From: Chloroflexota bacterium
Lineage (GTDB): Bacteria > Chloroflexota > Anaerolineae > Anaerolineales > Anaerolineaceae
Direction: 5' to 3'
NCBI GenBank assembly: GCA_023406965.1
Contig: JAEXTI010000169.1
Location: 1-5,557, forward strand
Length of the DNA: 5,557 nucleotides
Shown here: in pieces, positions 1-5,516 of the stretch
How positions within the stretch are numbered: the stretch's first letter is position 1
Layout of the letters: each line of letters opens with the position of its first letter
Notes under the pieces: model-generated
Seen by the model: the letters and a program-made list of their open reading frames with translations, nothing else
Told to the model about the DNA's origin: nothing
Database searches by the model: none
Position numbers and translations under genes: made by a program

Positions 1-7
1 TTCTTGG

Positions 8-36
8 GTATGGGGGGTGCTTTCCACCCCAAATAC
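8..36. repeat. Short GC-rich hairpin at left edge
   Basis: GGGGTG (14-19) and CACCCC (25-30) are perfect complements around a 5-nt loop. GTAT (8-11) and ATAC (33-36) extend the stem beyond a GG/AA internal mismatch. No T-run follows on either strand, so it is not a standard intrinsic terminator. It may belong to the 3' or 5' end of a gene outside the window. Confidence 0.35.
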
Positions 37-118
37 ACATAAAATGCAGGCCTCTTCTGCTTCTGGCTGAGTAGTTACCTACAAAGAAGAACTTGAGTGA
101 AAACCGCCAACCGGGCTG

Positions 119-238
119 GTAGGGGCACGAGGATTTGCAAAACCGGTAAACTTTCAGTCAACCCTCGTGCCCGCAAGGAAGAAGGCACGGGGTGGCTTGA
201 TGGGCCGGTCCGGTTTGCGCATATCCCCGTGCCACTAC
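119..238. repeat. 120-bp imperfect palindrome made of four GGCACGRGG-type arms
   Basis: The outer arms 119-146 and 210-238 are inverted copies that differ at three positions and by one inserted base. They begin GTAGGGGCACG and end CGTGCCACTAC. Inside lies a second inverted pair, CCTCGTGCCC (163-172) and GGCACGGGG (184-192). The motif therefore occurs four times in alternating orientation (123-132 +, 163-172 -, 184-192 +, 225-233 -). It can fold either as one long nested hairpin (outer with outer, inner with inner) or as two side-by-side hairpins with loops of about 30 nt. It has no convincing reading frame. It starts 31 bp beyond the stop codon of the minus-strand membrane gene, so it could act as an mRNA 3' end or bidirectional terminator. 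It resembles the palindromic intergenic repeats, beginning with a GTAGGGGC-like core, that are scattered through some Chloroflexota genomes; that likeness is recalled, not tested. Confidence 0.6.
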
Positions 239-268
239 GAAGAGAAAAATTTCTCCAGGGGTCCAGGA

Positions 269-1870
269 TTAGTCCATGTACTCCCAGTAGCAGTTGAATG
301 GTTCACCGTTGAGTTTGACGCCTTCGCCGTCGAGGTATTCAGACAAATCGAGGCGGTTGAAGATGGCGCGGGCGGTAGCTTCGGGGAAGCGGAAGGAGCG
401 CCAATCGGGGGCGTTATCTAGCTTCAGGCTGTGGCAGGCCAGCACCGCGCCCAATTGTTCGCGGGTGGCGGCGCCGGTGCGCGGGTCGGCATAAGCGGCG
501 GCGATGACGGGCACCGCGTCGGCGGAGAGATCGGTGAGGTGGTGAGCGTCCAGGTCGGCCTCGCCGCGCATGTTATTCGACTCAACCACCTGTCCGGCGC
601 GGACGCGATCCAGGTTCAGGCGGGCGATGAGACCGTCCACGTTGAGGATGGGGAAGGTGAAGCTGAAGCCAAATACGCACAGCACCAGGGCCAGACCAAA
701 GTGGCCGGGACGGCGAATTGCTTCGAGGACGATGGTGACCAGGAGGAGCAGGGCCAGCCAGGGAATGAAGATGTGCGTGTAGGTGCGAAGACGGGTGAAG
801 CCATAGGCCTGTTCATAGAGCAGCAGGCGCTGCAGCGCTGAGACCAGGATGACCAGCACCAGGGCGATGAGCAAGATGGAGAGCCCGGAGAAGGTCGTTT
901 GCTGGCGGGCTTCGGTGCGGCGGGTGATGGCGCTGAGGAGCAGGTATAGACTCAGGCTGAGCACGGCGACGGCCACCAACTCGAAGAAGCCGCGACGGGC
1001 ATAATCCGAGTAGGTGAAACCCGCGGCGGTGATGTTGGATTGCCCGCCAAACAGGTATTGGAATTGGATGGCCAGGAAGAAGACGAACAAAGCCACCACA
1101 CTGCCGAGGATGATAAAGGTCTCGGTGGAGCCGAGGAAGCGCGCTTTCCAGGGTTCGTGGGGGTTGGGCGCTTCAGTTGAGCCTTTGGGCGAGAGGGCCT
1201 GTGCCAGCAGCCCGGCGAAGACGTAGGTGAGCACCAGGACATAACCGAGGCGGAAGATGTATTCGAAGAGGTTTTCGAGTTTGAAGATATCCAGCAAGCC
1301 TTCCAGCCGCTCGGCAAAGACCAGGTCGGCGGAGGCCAGCAAACCTGCCAGTACAGCCACTACCGGCAGGGCCAACAGTAGGCCGCGAAGAATGGGGAAG
1401 AAGTGCCGGCGGGTACCGCCCTTGCTCGCGGGGGCCTCAGCGTCAGATCCAGCCGGCGCAGTGCGCCGGGTGAGTAGTTCACCACCACGCACAATGCCCG
1501 AGGCAACCATCGTCAGCATGGCGATGATGATATCGCCCAGGCGGAAGCGCAGCCAATGCCCGGTGGTGAGGGTCATGGCCAACATGCCGCTGCCGATGAG
1601 CGAGATGAACCCGCCCAGAAAGCAGGTGAAGGGTTCGCTGCGCAGGAGCAGGGTGGCTGCCAGGGCCAGGTTGATGATGGCCAGCACGTAGGAGGCCGCC
1701 GGTGGGCGACGGACTTCACTCAGGGCCAGGGCAAACATGCCTACCGTTCCCAGGGCGATCCAGATGAGGTAAGAGACCCCGGCGGGGGTGTTCCAGAAGA
1801 GTAAATCGACGGCCCAGGCGATGATGAGGGCAACCAGCCACAGGCGTTGGGGAGAGCGAATTTCGGTCAT
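269..1870 (-). CDS. Multi-pass membrane protein, DUF4153/DUF4173-like
   Basis: The product is an integral membrane protein of 533 residues with no known biochemical function. About 12 hydrophobic segments can be picked out, near residues 10-26, 31-50, 58-76, 81-102, 110-128, 156-185, 202-226, 251-275, 293-316, 328-352, 366-385 and 390-410. A hydrophilic loop of small and charged residues lies at 129-155. The family assignment rests on the stretch YARRGFFELVAV (290-301), the motif YGFTRLRTY (356-364) between late helices, and a soluble C-terminal domain (about 411-533) containing DLDAHHLTDLSADAVP (439-454). These match my memory of DUF4153/DUF4173 proteins, whose tails carry a similar L-xx-LSxDAVP motif. 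An in-frame TTG at 1885 would add five residues. The ATG at 1870 is preferred because GAAGGA lies 7 nt upstream of it, whereas the TTG has no such site. The gene is transcribed away from the cyclase operon and appears monocistronic here. No truncation or frameshift is visible. The membrane location is certain; the family name is likely and the role unknown. Confidence 0.88.
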   Translation of the reverse strand: MTEIRSPQRLWLVALIIAWAVDLLFWNTPAGVSYLIWIALGTVGMFALALSEVRRPPAASYVLAIINLALAATLLLRSEPFTCFLGGFISLIGSGMLAMTLTTGHWLRFRLGDIIIAMLTMVASGIVRGGELLTRRTAPAGSDAEAPASKGGTRRHFFPILRGLLLALPVVAVLAGLLASADLVFAERLEGLLDIFKLENLFEYIFRLGYVLVLTYVFAGLLAQALSPKGSTEAPNPHEPWKARFLGSTETFIILGSVVALFVFFLAIQFQYLFGGQSNITAAGFTYSDYARRGFFELVAVAVLSLSLYLLLSAITRRTEARQQTTFSGLSILLIALVLVILVSALQRLLLYEQAYGFTRLRTYTHIFIPWLALLLLVTIVLEAIRRPGHFGLALVLCVFGFSFTFPILNVDGLIARLNLDRVRAGQVVESNNMRGEADLDAHHLTDLSADAVPVIAAAYADPRTGAATREQLGAVLACHSLKLDNAPDWRSFRFPEATARAIFNRLDLSEYLDGEGVKLNGEPFNCYWEYMD

Positions 1871-1877
1871 GAGAGGG

Positions 1878-1882
1878 TCCTT
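1878..1882 (-). promoter_or_regulatory. Ribosome binding site deciding the start of the DUF4153/DUF4173-like gene
   Basis: On the minus strand AAGGA lies 7 nt before the ATG at 1870. The alternative TTG start at 1885 directly overlaps this purine stretch and would leave it inside the coding region, so the ATG is the better start. Confidence 0.6.
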
Positions 1883-1932
1883 CAAGTCAGGTAAGATTTT
1901 TTTGCAGGCCGAAAATACTTACCGGCTGCTTT

Positions 1933-1960
1933 CGTTTGTATTGTAAGCATTTTGCAAACG
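1933..1960. promoter_or_regulatory. Inverted repeat CGTTTG-N16-CAAACG over the minus-strand -10 box
   Basis: CGTTTG (1933-1938) and CAAACG (1955-1960) are perfect 6-bp complements that bracket the predicted -10 box (1940-1945) of the membrane-protein promoter. The right arm overlaps an 8-bp palindrome, TTTGCAAA (1951-1958). The position suits a repressor operator, but 6-bp arms can arise by chance. Confidence 0.3.
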
Positions 1961-1968
1961 GATGTCAT
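1940..1968 (-). promoter_or_regulatory. Sigma-70-type promoter for the membrane protein gene
   Basis: Read on the minus strand, ATGACA (1968-1963, five of six matches to TTGACA) is separated by 17 nt from TACAAT (1945-1940, five of six matches to TATAAT). Transcription would begin near 1933 and give a leader of about 60 nt before the ATG at 1870. Spacing and both boxes are near ideal, so this is the best promoter in the window. It is predicted from sequence only. Confidence 0.6.
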
Positions 1969-1976
1969 GCACATGA
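1965..1976. promoter_or_regulatory. Palindrome TCATGCACATGA at the minus-strand -35 box
   Basis: Two 5-bp arms (TCATG and CATGA) surround a CA centre. The left arm overlaps the predicted -35 element (1963-1968) of the membrane-protein promoter. It is a possible protein-binding site, with no match to an operator that I can name. Confidence 0.25.
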
Positions 1977-1996
1977 GTGCGGAGGAAGCTGCACTC
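1975..1996. promoter_or_regulatory. Dyad GAGTGC-N10-GCACTC just upstream of the cyclase -10 box
   Basis: The 6-bp perfect arms at 1975-1980 and 1991-1996 extend to 8 bp if one G-T pair is allowed, leaving a 6-nt loop. The dyad ends 5 bp before TATAAT (2002-2007) and so covers the place where the -35 of the cyclase operon should be. As DNA it would be a good operator for a dimeric regulator. As RNA it would lie upstream of the predicted transcript start, so an attenuator role is unlikely. Confidence 0.35.
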
Positions 1997-2001
1997 GCAT
2001 A

Positions 2002-2007
2002 TATAAT
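2002..2007 (+). promoter_or_regulatory. Candidate -10 box of the cyclase operon
   Basis: A perfect TATAAT lies 65 bp upstream of the cyclase start, predicting transcription from about 2013-2014. No TTGACA-like hexamer is found 16-18 bp upstream (1978-1985 reads TGCGGAGG), and no extended TGn precedes it. If it is real, the promoter is probably weak without an activator, or controlled through the dyad at 1975-1996. Confidence 0.4.
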
Positions 2008-2062
2008 GGAGGATGGCAATGTATCTGCCGATTCCCAAATAACTGTCCCTCAAACCAACCCA

Positions 2063-2067
2063 GGGAG
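2063..2067 (+). promoter_or_regulatory. Ribosome binding site of the cyclase gene
   Basis: GGGAG lies 5 nt before the ATG at 2073 and 8 nt before the second in-frame ATG at 2076. The spacing slightly favours the second codon as the real start, which would remove only the first methionine. Confidence 0.5.
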
Positions 2068-2072
2068 AAAAC

Positions 2073-3740
2073 ATGATGAAATGGTTCAAGTTCAAATCGA
2101 CGCAGGCCAGGATTGCCGCCTTGACCGGCGCGCTGGCGCTGCTGGCGGTGATCACCGCGGTAGTGGGTGTGATCAATGCGGCCGCGATGCAGGAAGAGTT
2201 GGCGTACCTGAAAGACCTGACCATCTCGCTCGAGCAGCATGCCGATGCGCGCGCGGCAATACTCAAGAACCAGGTCGCCACGAAGAACATCCTACTCACC
2301 GAAAATAGCCGGATGAAAGAATACGGCGATGAATACCGCTACCTGGAAGATGTTTATGATTATGTATATTCCCAGGAGCTGGTTTGGGAGGATGAAGTGC
2401 TGGCGGGTTTAAATGCCAGCCTGGATTCCTGGGCCGCAACGCGAGACCAATTCATGGACAAGGCCTGGAACGATGATTTGGGCTCAGAAACCGCTGCTTT
2501 GATGCTGGATGAGTTGGACCCCGCCGCGGCGCAGTTGGAAAACGAGGTGCAGAACCTGAATGCCCTGGATGTTGAATTCCTCCGGCAGCAGGTAAGCTAC
2601 CTGGAAGAACGCACGCAAACCAACGCCATCACCGGCATGGTGGCGCTGGTGTTGGCGGCGGCGCTGGTGGTGTGGGGCGTGTACGTGACCCTGAACATCT
2701 CCGAGCCGTTGGATGGGTTGACTTCGGCGGTGGTGGCGTTTGAGAACAACACCTACCAGCCGGAGATGCTCCGGCGACACCAGGCGCGGTCCGATGATTT
2801 GGGCGGACTGGCGCGCGCGGTGGGAGGCATGGCCGAGTCGATCAGCGCGTCAAACCGCACGAAGGAACAGTTCCTCACGGCGGCCAAACGCTTCATCCCG
2901 GTGCAATACCTGGAGTTCCTGGAGAAACCGAGCATCACCGACGTGCAATTGGGCGACCATGTGAGCGCGGAGATGGCGGTCATGTTCTCAGATATTCGCG
3001 GATTCACCAGCATGTCGGAAGGCATGACAGCCAAAGAAAACTTCGACTTTGTTAACGAGTATTTGGAACTGGTCAGCCCGCTGATCCAGAAGCATGAAGG
3101 TTTTATCGTCAAGTTCTTGGGTGACGGCATGATGGCCATCTTCCCTTACGGGGTGGATGACGCAGTGAAGGCGGGGATTGAGAAGGGGATTGCCGTACAG
3201 CAGTTCAACGAGCGCATCAAGGCGCACGGGTTGGGGCCGATTTCAGTGGGGATTGGCATTCACACCGGGCCGATGATGGTGGGCATGATCGGGGAGAGCC
3301 TGCGCATGCAGGGCGACGCCTTCTCTGACAACGTCAACCTCACTTCTCGCATTGAGGGGCTGAATAAATTCTACGGCACGTCGATGATCATCTCGCAGGA
3401 CACGCTGGACCAATTGCCCCAGCCGGTAACGTATCGAATGCGCTACCTGGGCAAGGCAGTGGTGAAAGGACGGGTGGACCCGCTGGGGTTGTACGAGATT
3501 CTGGATGGACTGAACAGTGAGATGATTGTAAAACGGGAAGAGACCCGCACCGACTTTGAGCAGGGCGTGGCGCTGTTTGCGCAGGGCAAGTTCCGCGAGG
3601 CGGGGCAGGCCTTTTACCGCGTTCAGACCAAGGATCCTGGCGACAAGACTGCCAGGATGTACCTGGAGCAGTGCGCCGACCGGGTAGATCGCCCGCTGCC
3701 GCCGGACTGGAATGGCGCGATCGTCATGGAAAGCAAATAG
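2073..3740 (+). CDS. Membrane-bound class III adenylate cyclase with HAMP domain and TPR-like tail
   Basis: Predicted to make cAMP from ATP at the inner face of the membrane, under control of an extracytoplasmic sensor. Order of parts in 555 residues: TM1 about 12-37; helical ectodomain about 38-183, probably a four-helix bundle; TM2 about 184-206; HAMP about 207-262 (EPLDGLT near its start, DDLGGLARAV in its second helix); linker AAKRFIPVQYLEFL; cyclase domain about 297-478. All six canonical residues are visible: metal-binding D307 (FSDIRGFT) and D351 (FLGDGMMAIF), purine-selecting K347 and D415 (GDAFSD), and N422 and R426 (NVNLTSRIEGL). The Lys/Asp pair argues for ATP over GTP. Residues 494-536 form a TPR-like helical pair (FEQGVALFAQGKFREA), followed by a PPDWNGAI tail, as I recall from related bacterial cyclases. 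Catalysis by a homodimer is expected for the class. It heads an operon, with the next start 12 nt downstream. The signal sensed is unknown. The fold is near certain; cyclic-nucleotide choice is inferred from residues. Confidence 0.95.
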   Translation: MMKWFKFKSTQARIAALTGALALLAVITAVVGVINAAAMQEELAYLKDLTISLEQHADARAAILKNQVATKNILLTENSRMKEYGDEYRYLEDVYDYVYSQELVWEDEVLAGLNASLDSWAATRDQFMDKAWNDDLGSETAALMLDELDPAAAQLENEVQNLNALDVEFLRQQVSYLEERTQTNAITGMVALVLAAALVVWGVYVTLNISEPLDGLTSAVVAFENNTYQPEMLRRHQARSDDLGGLARAVGGMAESISASNRTKEQFLTAAKRFIPVQYLEFLEKPSITDVQLGDHVSAEMAVMFSDIRGFTSMSEGMTAKENFDFVNEYLELVSPLIQKHEGFIVKFLGDGMMAIFPYGVDDAVKAGIEKGIAVQQFNERIKAHGLGPISVGIGIHTGPMMVGMIGESLRMQGDAFSDNVNLTSRIEGLNKFYGTSMIISQDTLDQLPQPVTYRMRYLGKAVVKGRVDPLGLYEILDGLNSEMIVKREETRTDFEQGVALFAQGKFREAGQAFYRVQTKDPGDKTARMYLEQCADRVDRPLPPDWNGAIVMESK

Positions 3741-3752
3741 GGGAGGAACACG

Positions 3753-4676
3753 ATGAAAACGCAATTTAACCCCTTTAAAGCGCTGGGTACCCTGGGATGG
3801 CTGGGCGTGATCATTCTGCTGATGGCCGGGATGATCGAATTTGCTTCTTTCAGTCAGGTCTCTGTGCCTTTTGACACAGAGATGGAAAGGGTATATGCCT
3901 TGACCGAGTTGGAGGGCAATATTTCTCAACGGTTGGGCAGCATGCAAACCAGCGAGTCGTTCTATGTGTACTCAAGAGAGTATGATCTGGATGCTCAATC
4001 GCACCTGGACGACGCATTGGCCGAAGACGCAGCCATTGGCGAGGCCTTGACAGAGATGGCAGACTACGGCTATTTCGAGGCGGTGGAGTATGAGGACGAG
4101 GTGTATTCGCCGGATTCGTTGATTGCCGAATTTAACGACCTGCGCAGCACGCACCGGGCCACCTTTGACCAGATCGTTGCCGCATACGACGCGCAGGACC
4201 TGGAAGGCGCCTGGGCGTTGGAAGAAGAAGCAGCGCTCCAGAACGATGAGATGAACGCCAAATTGAAAGAAATCATCGACTGGATGGAGGAGGACCGCCT
4301 GATTGCCGCCATGGAGTTCCCGGCGGACGCCAACCTGGGCGTGCAGTGGGCCGCGCTGGGTTTTGCGGCGGTGATTGTGCTGGGTCTGCTGGGATACCAG
4401 CGCATTTCAGCCACCACCCGCCCGTTGAGCGACCTGGCCAACGCCACCACGGCCATTGGCGGCGATCAGTACCGCCCGGAATTGCTGGGCGGGCTGTTGA
4501 AGAAAGGCGGCCCGGCGGGCAAGCTGGCGCGGGCGTTGGACGAGCTGGCTGGGGGTGTGCAAGCCCGGGATGCGGGCTTGAAAAATGAAATCGAGGCTCT
4601 GCGTACGCAATTGTATGAATCGCGGCGGCGGCGTTTGAAGCTCTTCCGCGACGAGCAAAAAGGAGGCAAGCAATGA
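3753..4676 (+). CDS. HAMP-containing membrane receptor-like protein without an output domain
   Basis: A 307-residue protein with TM1 (about 12-31), an acidic helical ectodomain (about 32-194), TM2 (about 195-216), a HAMP-like region (about 218-270) and a C-terminal basic coiled coil (about 271-307, including RRRRLK). No kinase, cyclase, GGDEF or methyl-accepting domain follows. The HAMP resembles that of the upstream cyclase: both have an initial PL-xx-L, a YxPExL connector (YRPELL here, YQPEML there) and an LARA second helix. The D-E-x-G signature usual before the second helix is replaced by GGPAGKLARA, so this HAMP is divergent. The start is supported by GGGAGG at 3741-3746 with a 6-nt spacer. 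The gene lies 12 nt after the cyclase stop and overlaps the next gene by 4 nt. It reads as intact, with its own ribosome binding site and no remnant output module downstream. Probable role, by inference: partner or modulator of the cyclase or of its sister protein. The sensed signal is unknown. Confidence 0.88.
   Translation: MKTQFNPFKALGTLGWLGVIILLMAGMIEFASFSQVSVPFDTEMERVYALTELEGNISQRLGSMQTSESFYVYSREYDLDAQSHLDDALAEDAAIGEALTEMADYGYFEAVEYEDEVYSPDSLIAEFNDLRSTHRATFDQIVAAYDAQDLEGAWALEEEAALQNDEMNAKLKEIIDWMEEDRLIAAMEFPADANLGVQWAALGFAAVIVLGLLGYQRISATTRPLSDLANATTAIGGDQYRPELLGGLLKKGGPAGKLARALDELAGGVQARDAGLKNEIEALRTQLYESRRRRLKLFRDEQKGGKQ
4660..4666 (+). promoter_or_regulatory. Internal Shine-Dalgarno and ATGA overlap coupling the two HAMP genes
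   Basis: AAGGAGG sits inside the last codons of the upstream HAMP gene (encoding KGG), 6 nt before the ATG at 4673. The stop and start share ATGA (4673-4676). This is the classical arrangement for translational coupling and suggests that the two proteins are made in similar amounts. Confidence 0.75.
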
Positions 4677-5494
4677 AAACACGCACCAGTTTGCAGTCCA
4701 AATTGTTTGGGATGTTTACGATTTTATTCGCCTTCAGCGTGGTGGTGCTGGCCTTTTTCCTGTATAATGCCGTGCGCATGGTTGGCTTGCACAACCAGAC
4801 CCAGACTGCCTTTGAGCTGAACCGGCAGGTCTACCGGCTGGTGAGCGTGACCCAGCAGTTCGAGCAGGCGTTAAAGTATTATGAGGCCAACGGCTCGGAT
4901 GTGAACCTGGAGCGGGCCACGGGTTACGCTTCGCGGATGGAAGATATGGTGGAGAATTTGCGCCCGCAGATGTTTGAGGAAGAAATTTCTGCGCTTGACG
5001 CATACGAACAAGGGCGCATCGCTCTGGTTCCTCTGGTTGAGCAGATTGAGCAGGCCGTTCTGGCCGAGGATTGGGAAAAGGTACAAGCCCTGGACGCTGA
5101 AGTGTATCAGCACATCCCAGGCATGTACGAGAGCCTGGATGCTGTTACGCAGAGTTCAACCGATTATCTGGACTATGCCAATGCGCAGGTGGACACGCTG
5201 AATGGGGTGGCCTGGATCGGCAGCATTGTGGCGCCGCTGGTTTTCCTGGCACTGGCGCTGGCGGTGGCATTGTTGATGTACAACCAGATCAACCGCCCGC
5301 TGGAGACCCTCACTCAGGCGGCTGGAGGTTTATTTGCCGGAAAGTTCAATGCGCAAGCAGTGCAGGAATTGGCCGGGCGGGATGATGAAATTGGCTACAT
5401 GGCCGGAGAATTCAATGGCATGGCTGAAGCCGTGGAGCAGCGCACCCAACTGCTCAGGCAAGAGGCGGAAGAAATCAGGGCGAAGATCCGGTAA
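4673..5494 (+). CDS. Second HAMP-containing membrane receptor-like protein without an output domain
   Basis: A 273-residue protein with TM1 (about 10-35), a helical ectodomain (about 36-179), TM2 (about 180-203) and a HAMP domain (about 204-257), then only some 16 residues of charged helix (QEAEEIRAKIR). The HAMP is more canonical than that of the upstream gene: NRPLETLTQAA opens it and DDEIGYMAGEFNGMAEAV (237-254) carries the DExG signature and second helix. The ectodomain has the pattern of 4HB-type sensor bundles, with long amphipathic helices, many Glu and Gln, and the LAEDWEKVQALDAEV segment near 130-144. A very similar spacing is seen in the upstream gene (AQDLEGAWALEEEA). The protein cannot signal enzymatically by itself. 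A helix continuing from HAMP should allow dimerisation or pairing with another HAMP protein. It is the third gene of the cyclase operon, is coupled by the ATGA overlap, and is followed 22 bp later by another start. Function is unassigned beyond a receptor-like role. Confidence 0.88.
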   Translation: MKTRTSLQSKLFGMFTILFAFSVVVLAFFLYNAVRMVGLHNQTQTAFELNRQVYRLVSVTQQFEQALKYYEANGSDVNLERATGYASRMEDMVENLRPQMFEEEISALDAYEQGRIALVPLVEQIEQAVLAEDWEKVQALDAEVYQHIPGMYESLDAVTQSSTDYLDYANAQVDTLNGVAWIGSIVAPLVFLALALAVALLMYNQINRPLETLTQAAGGLFAGKFNAQAVQELAGRDDEIGYMAGEFNGMAEAVEQRTQLLRQEAEEIRAKIR

Positions 5495-5516
5495 TGGAGT
5501 GCAGGTAAGGAGCAAG

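Noticed and set aside
1..42. Possible C-terminal end of a gene entering from the left (open frame to a TAA at 40-42)
   Set aside because: Only 13 codons are visible and the other plus frames are also open for some distance, so coding cannot be distinguished from chance.
242..255. GAGAAA-AA-TTTCTC dyad just beyond the stop of the membrane gene, as an intrinsic terminator
   Set aside because: The stem is short and AT-rich with a 2-nt loop and no clean T-run after it. The GC-rich palindrome at 119-238 is a better candidate for a transcript end.
97..421. Small plus-strand frames in the left non-coding region
   Set aside because: They run through the palindromic element and into the antisense of the membrane gene. 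The compositions are shadow-like and no ribosome binding site was found.
1871..2072. CRP-type cAMP receptor site in the divergent region (TGTGA-N6-TCACA)
   Set aside because: I looked for it because the operon makes cAMP. The nearest text (TGTCATGCACATGAG) does not fit the half-site sequence or spacing.
1952..2308. Plus-strand open frame beginning in the divergent spacer and running into the cyclase gene
   Set aside because: It overlaps the cyclase N-terminus in another frame. Its start lies upstream of the predicted transcript start, and its product shows no recognisable features.
3243..3947. Long minus-strand open frame (234 codons) across the end of the cyclase and the start of the next gene
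   Set aside because: It lies opposite two well-supported genes, has no domain-like pattern, is rich in His, Arg and Pro as expected for an antisense shadow, and has no convincing ribosome binding site.
4273..4794. Minus-strand open frame of 173 codons opposite the HAMP genes
   Set aside because: It is antisense to two clear membrane-protein genes. Its low-complexity Pro/Arg/Ala composition reflects the GC-rich complementary strand.
3753..5494. The two short HAMP genes as broken remnants of full-length cyclases or chemoreceptors
   Set aside because: Each has a strong ribosome binding site and a clean stop. They are coupled by an ATGA overlap, and no output-domain remnant is found in any frame downstream of either.
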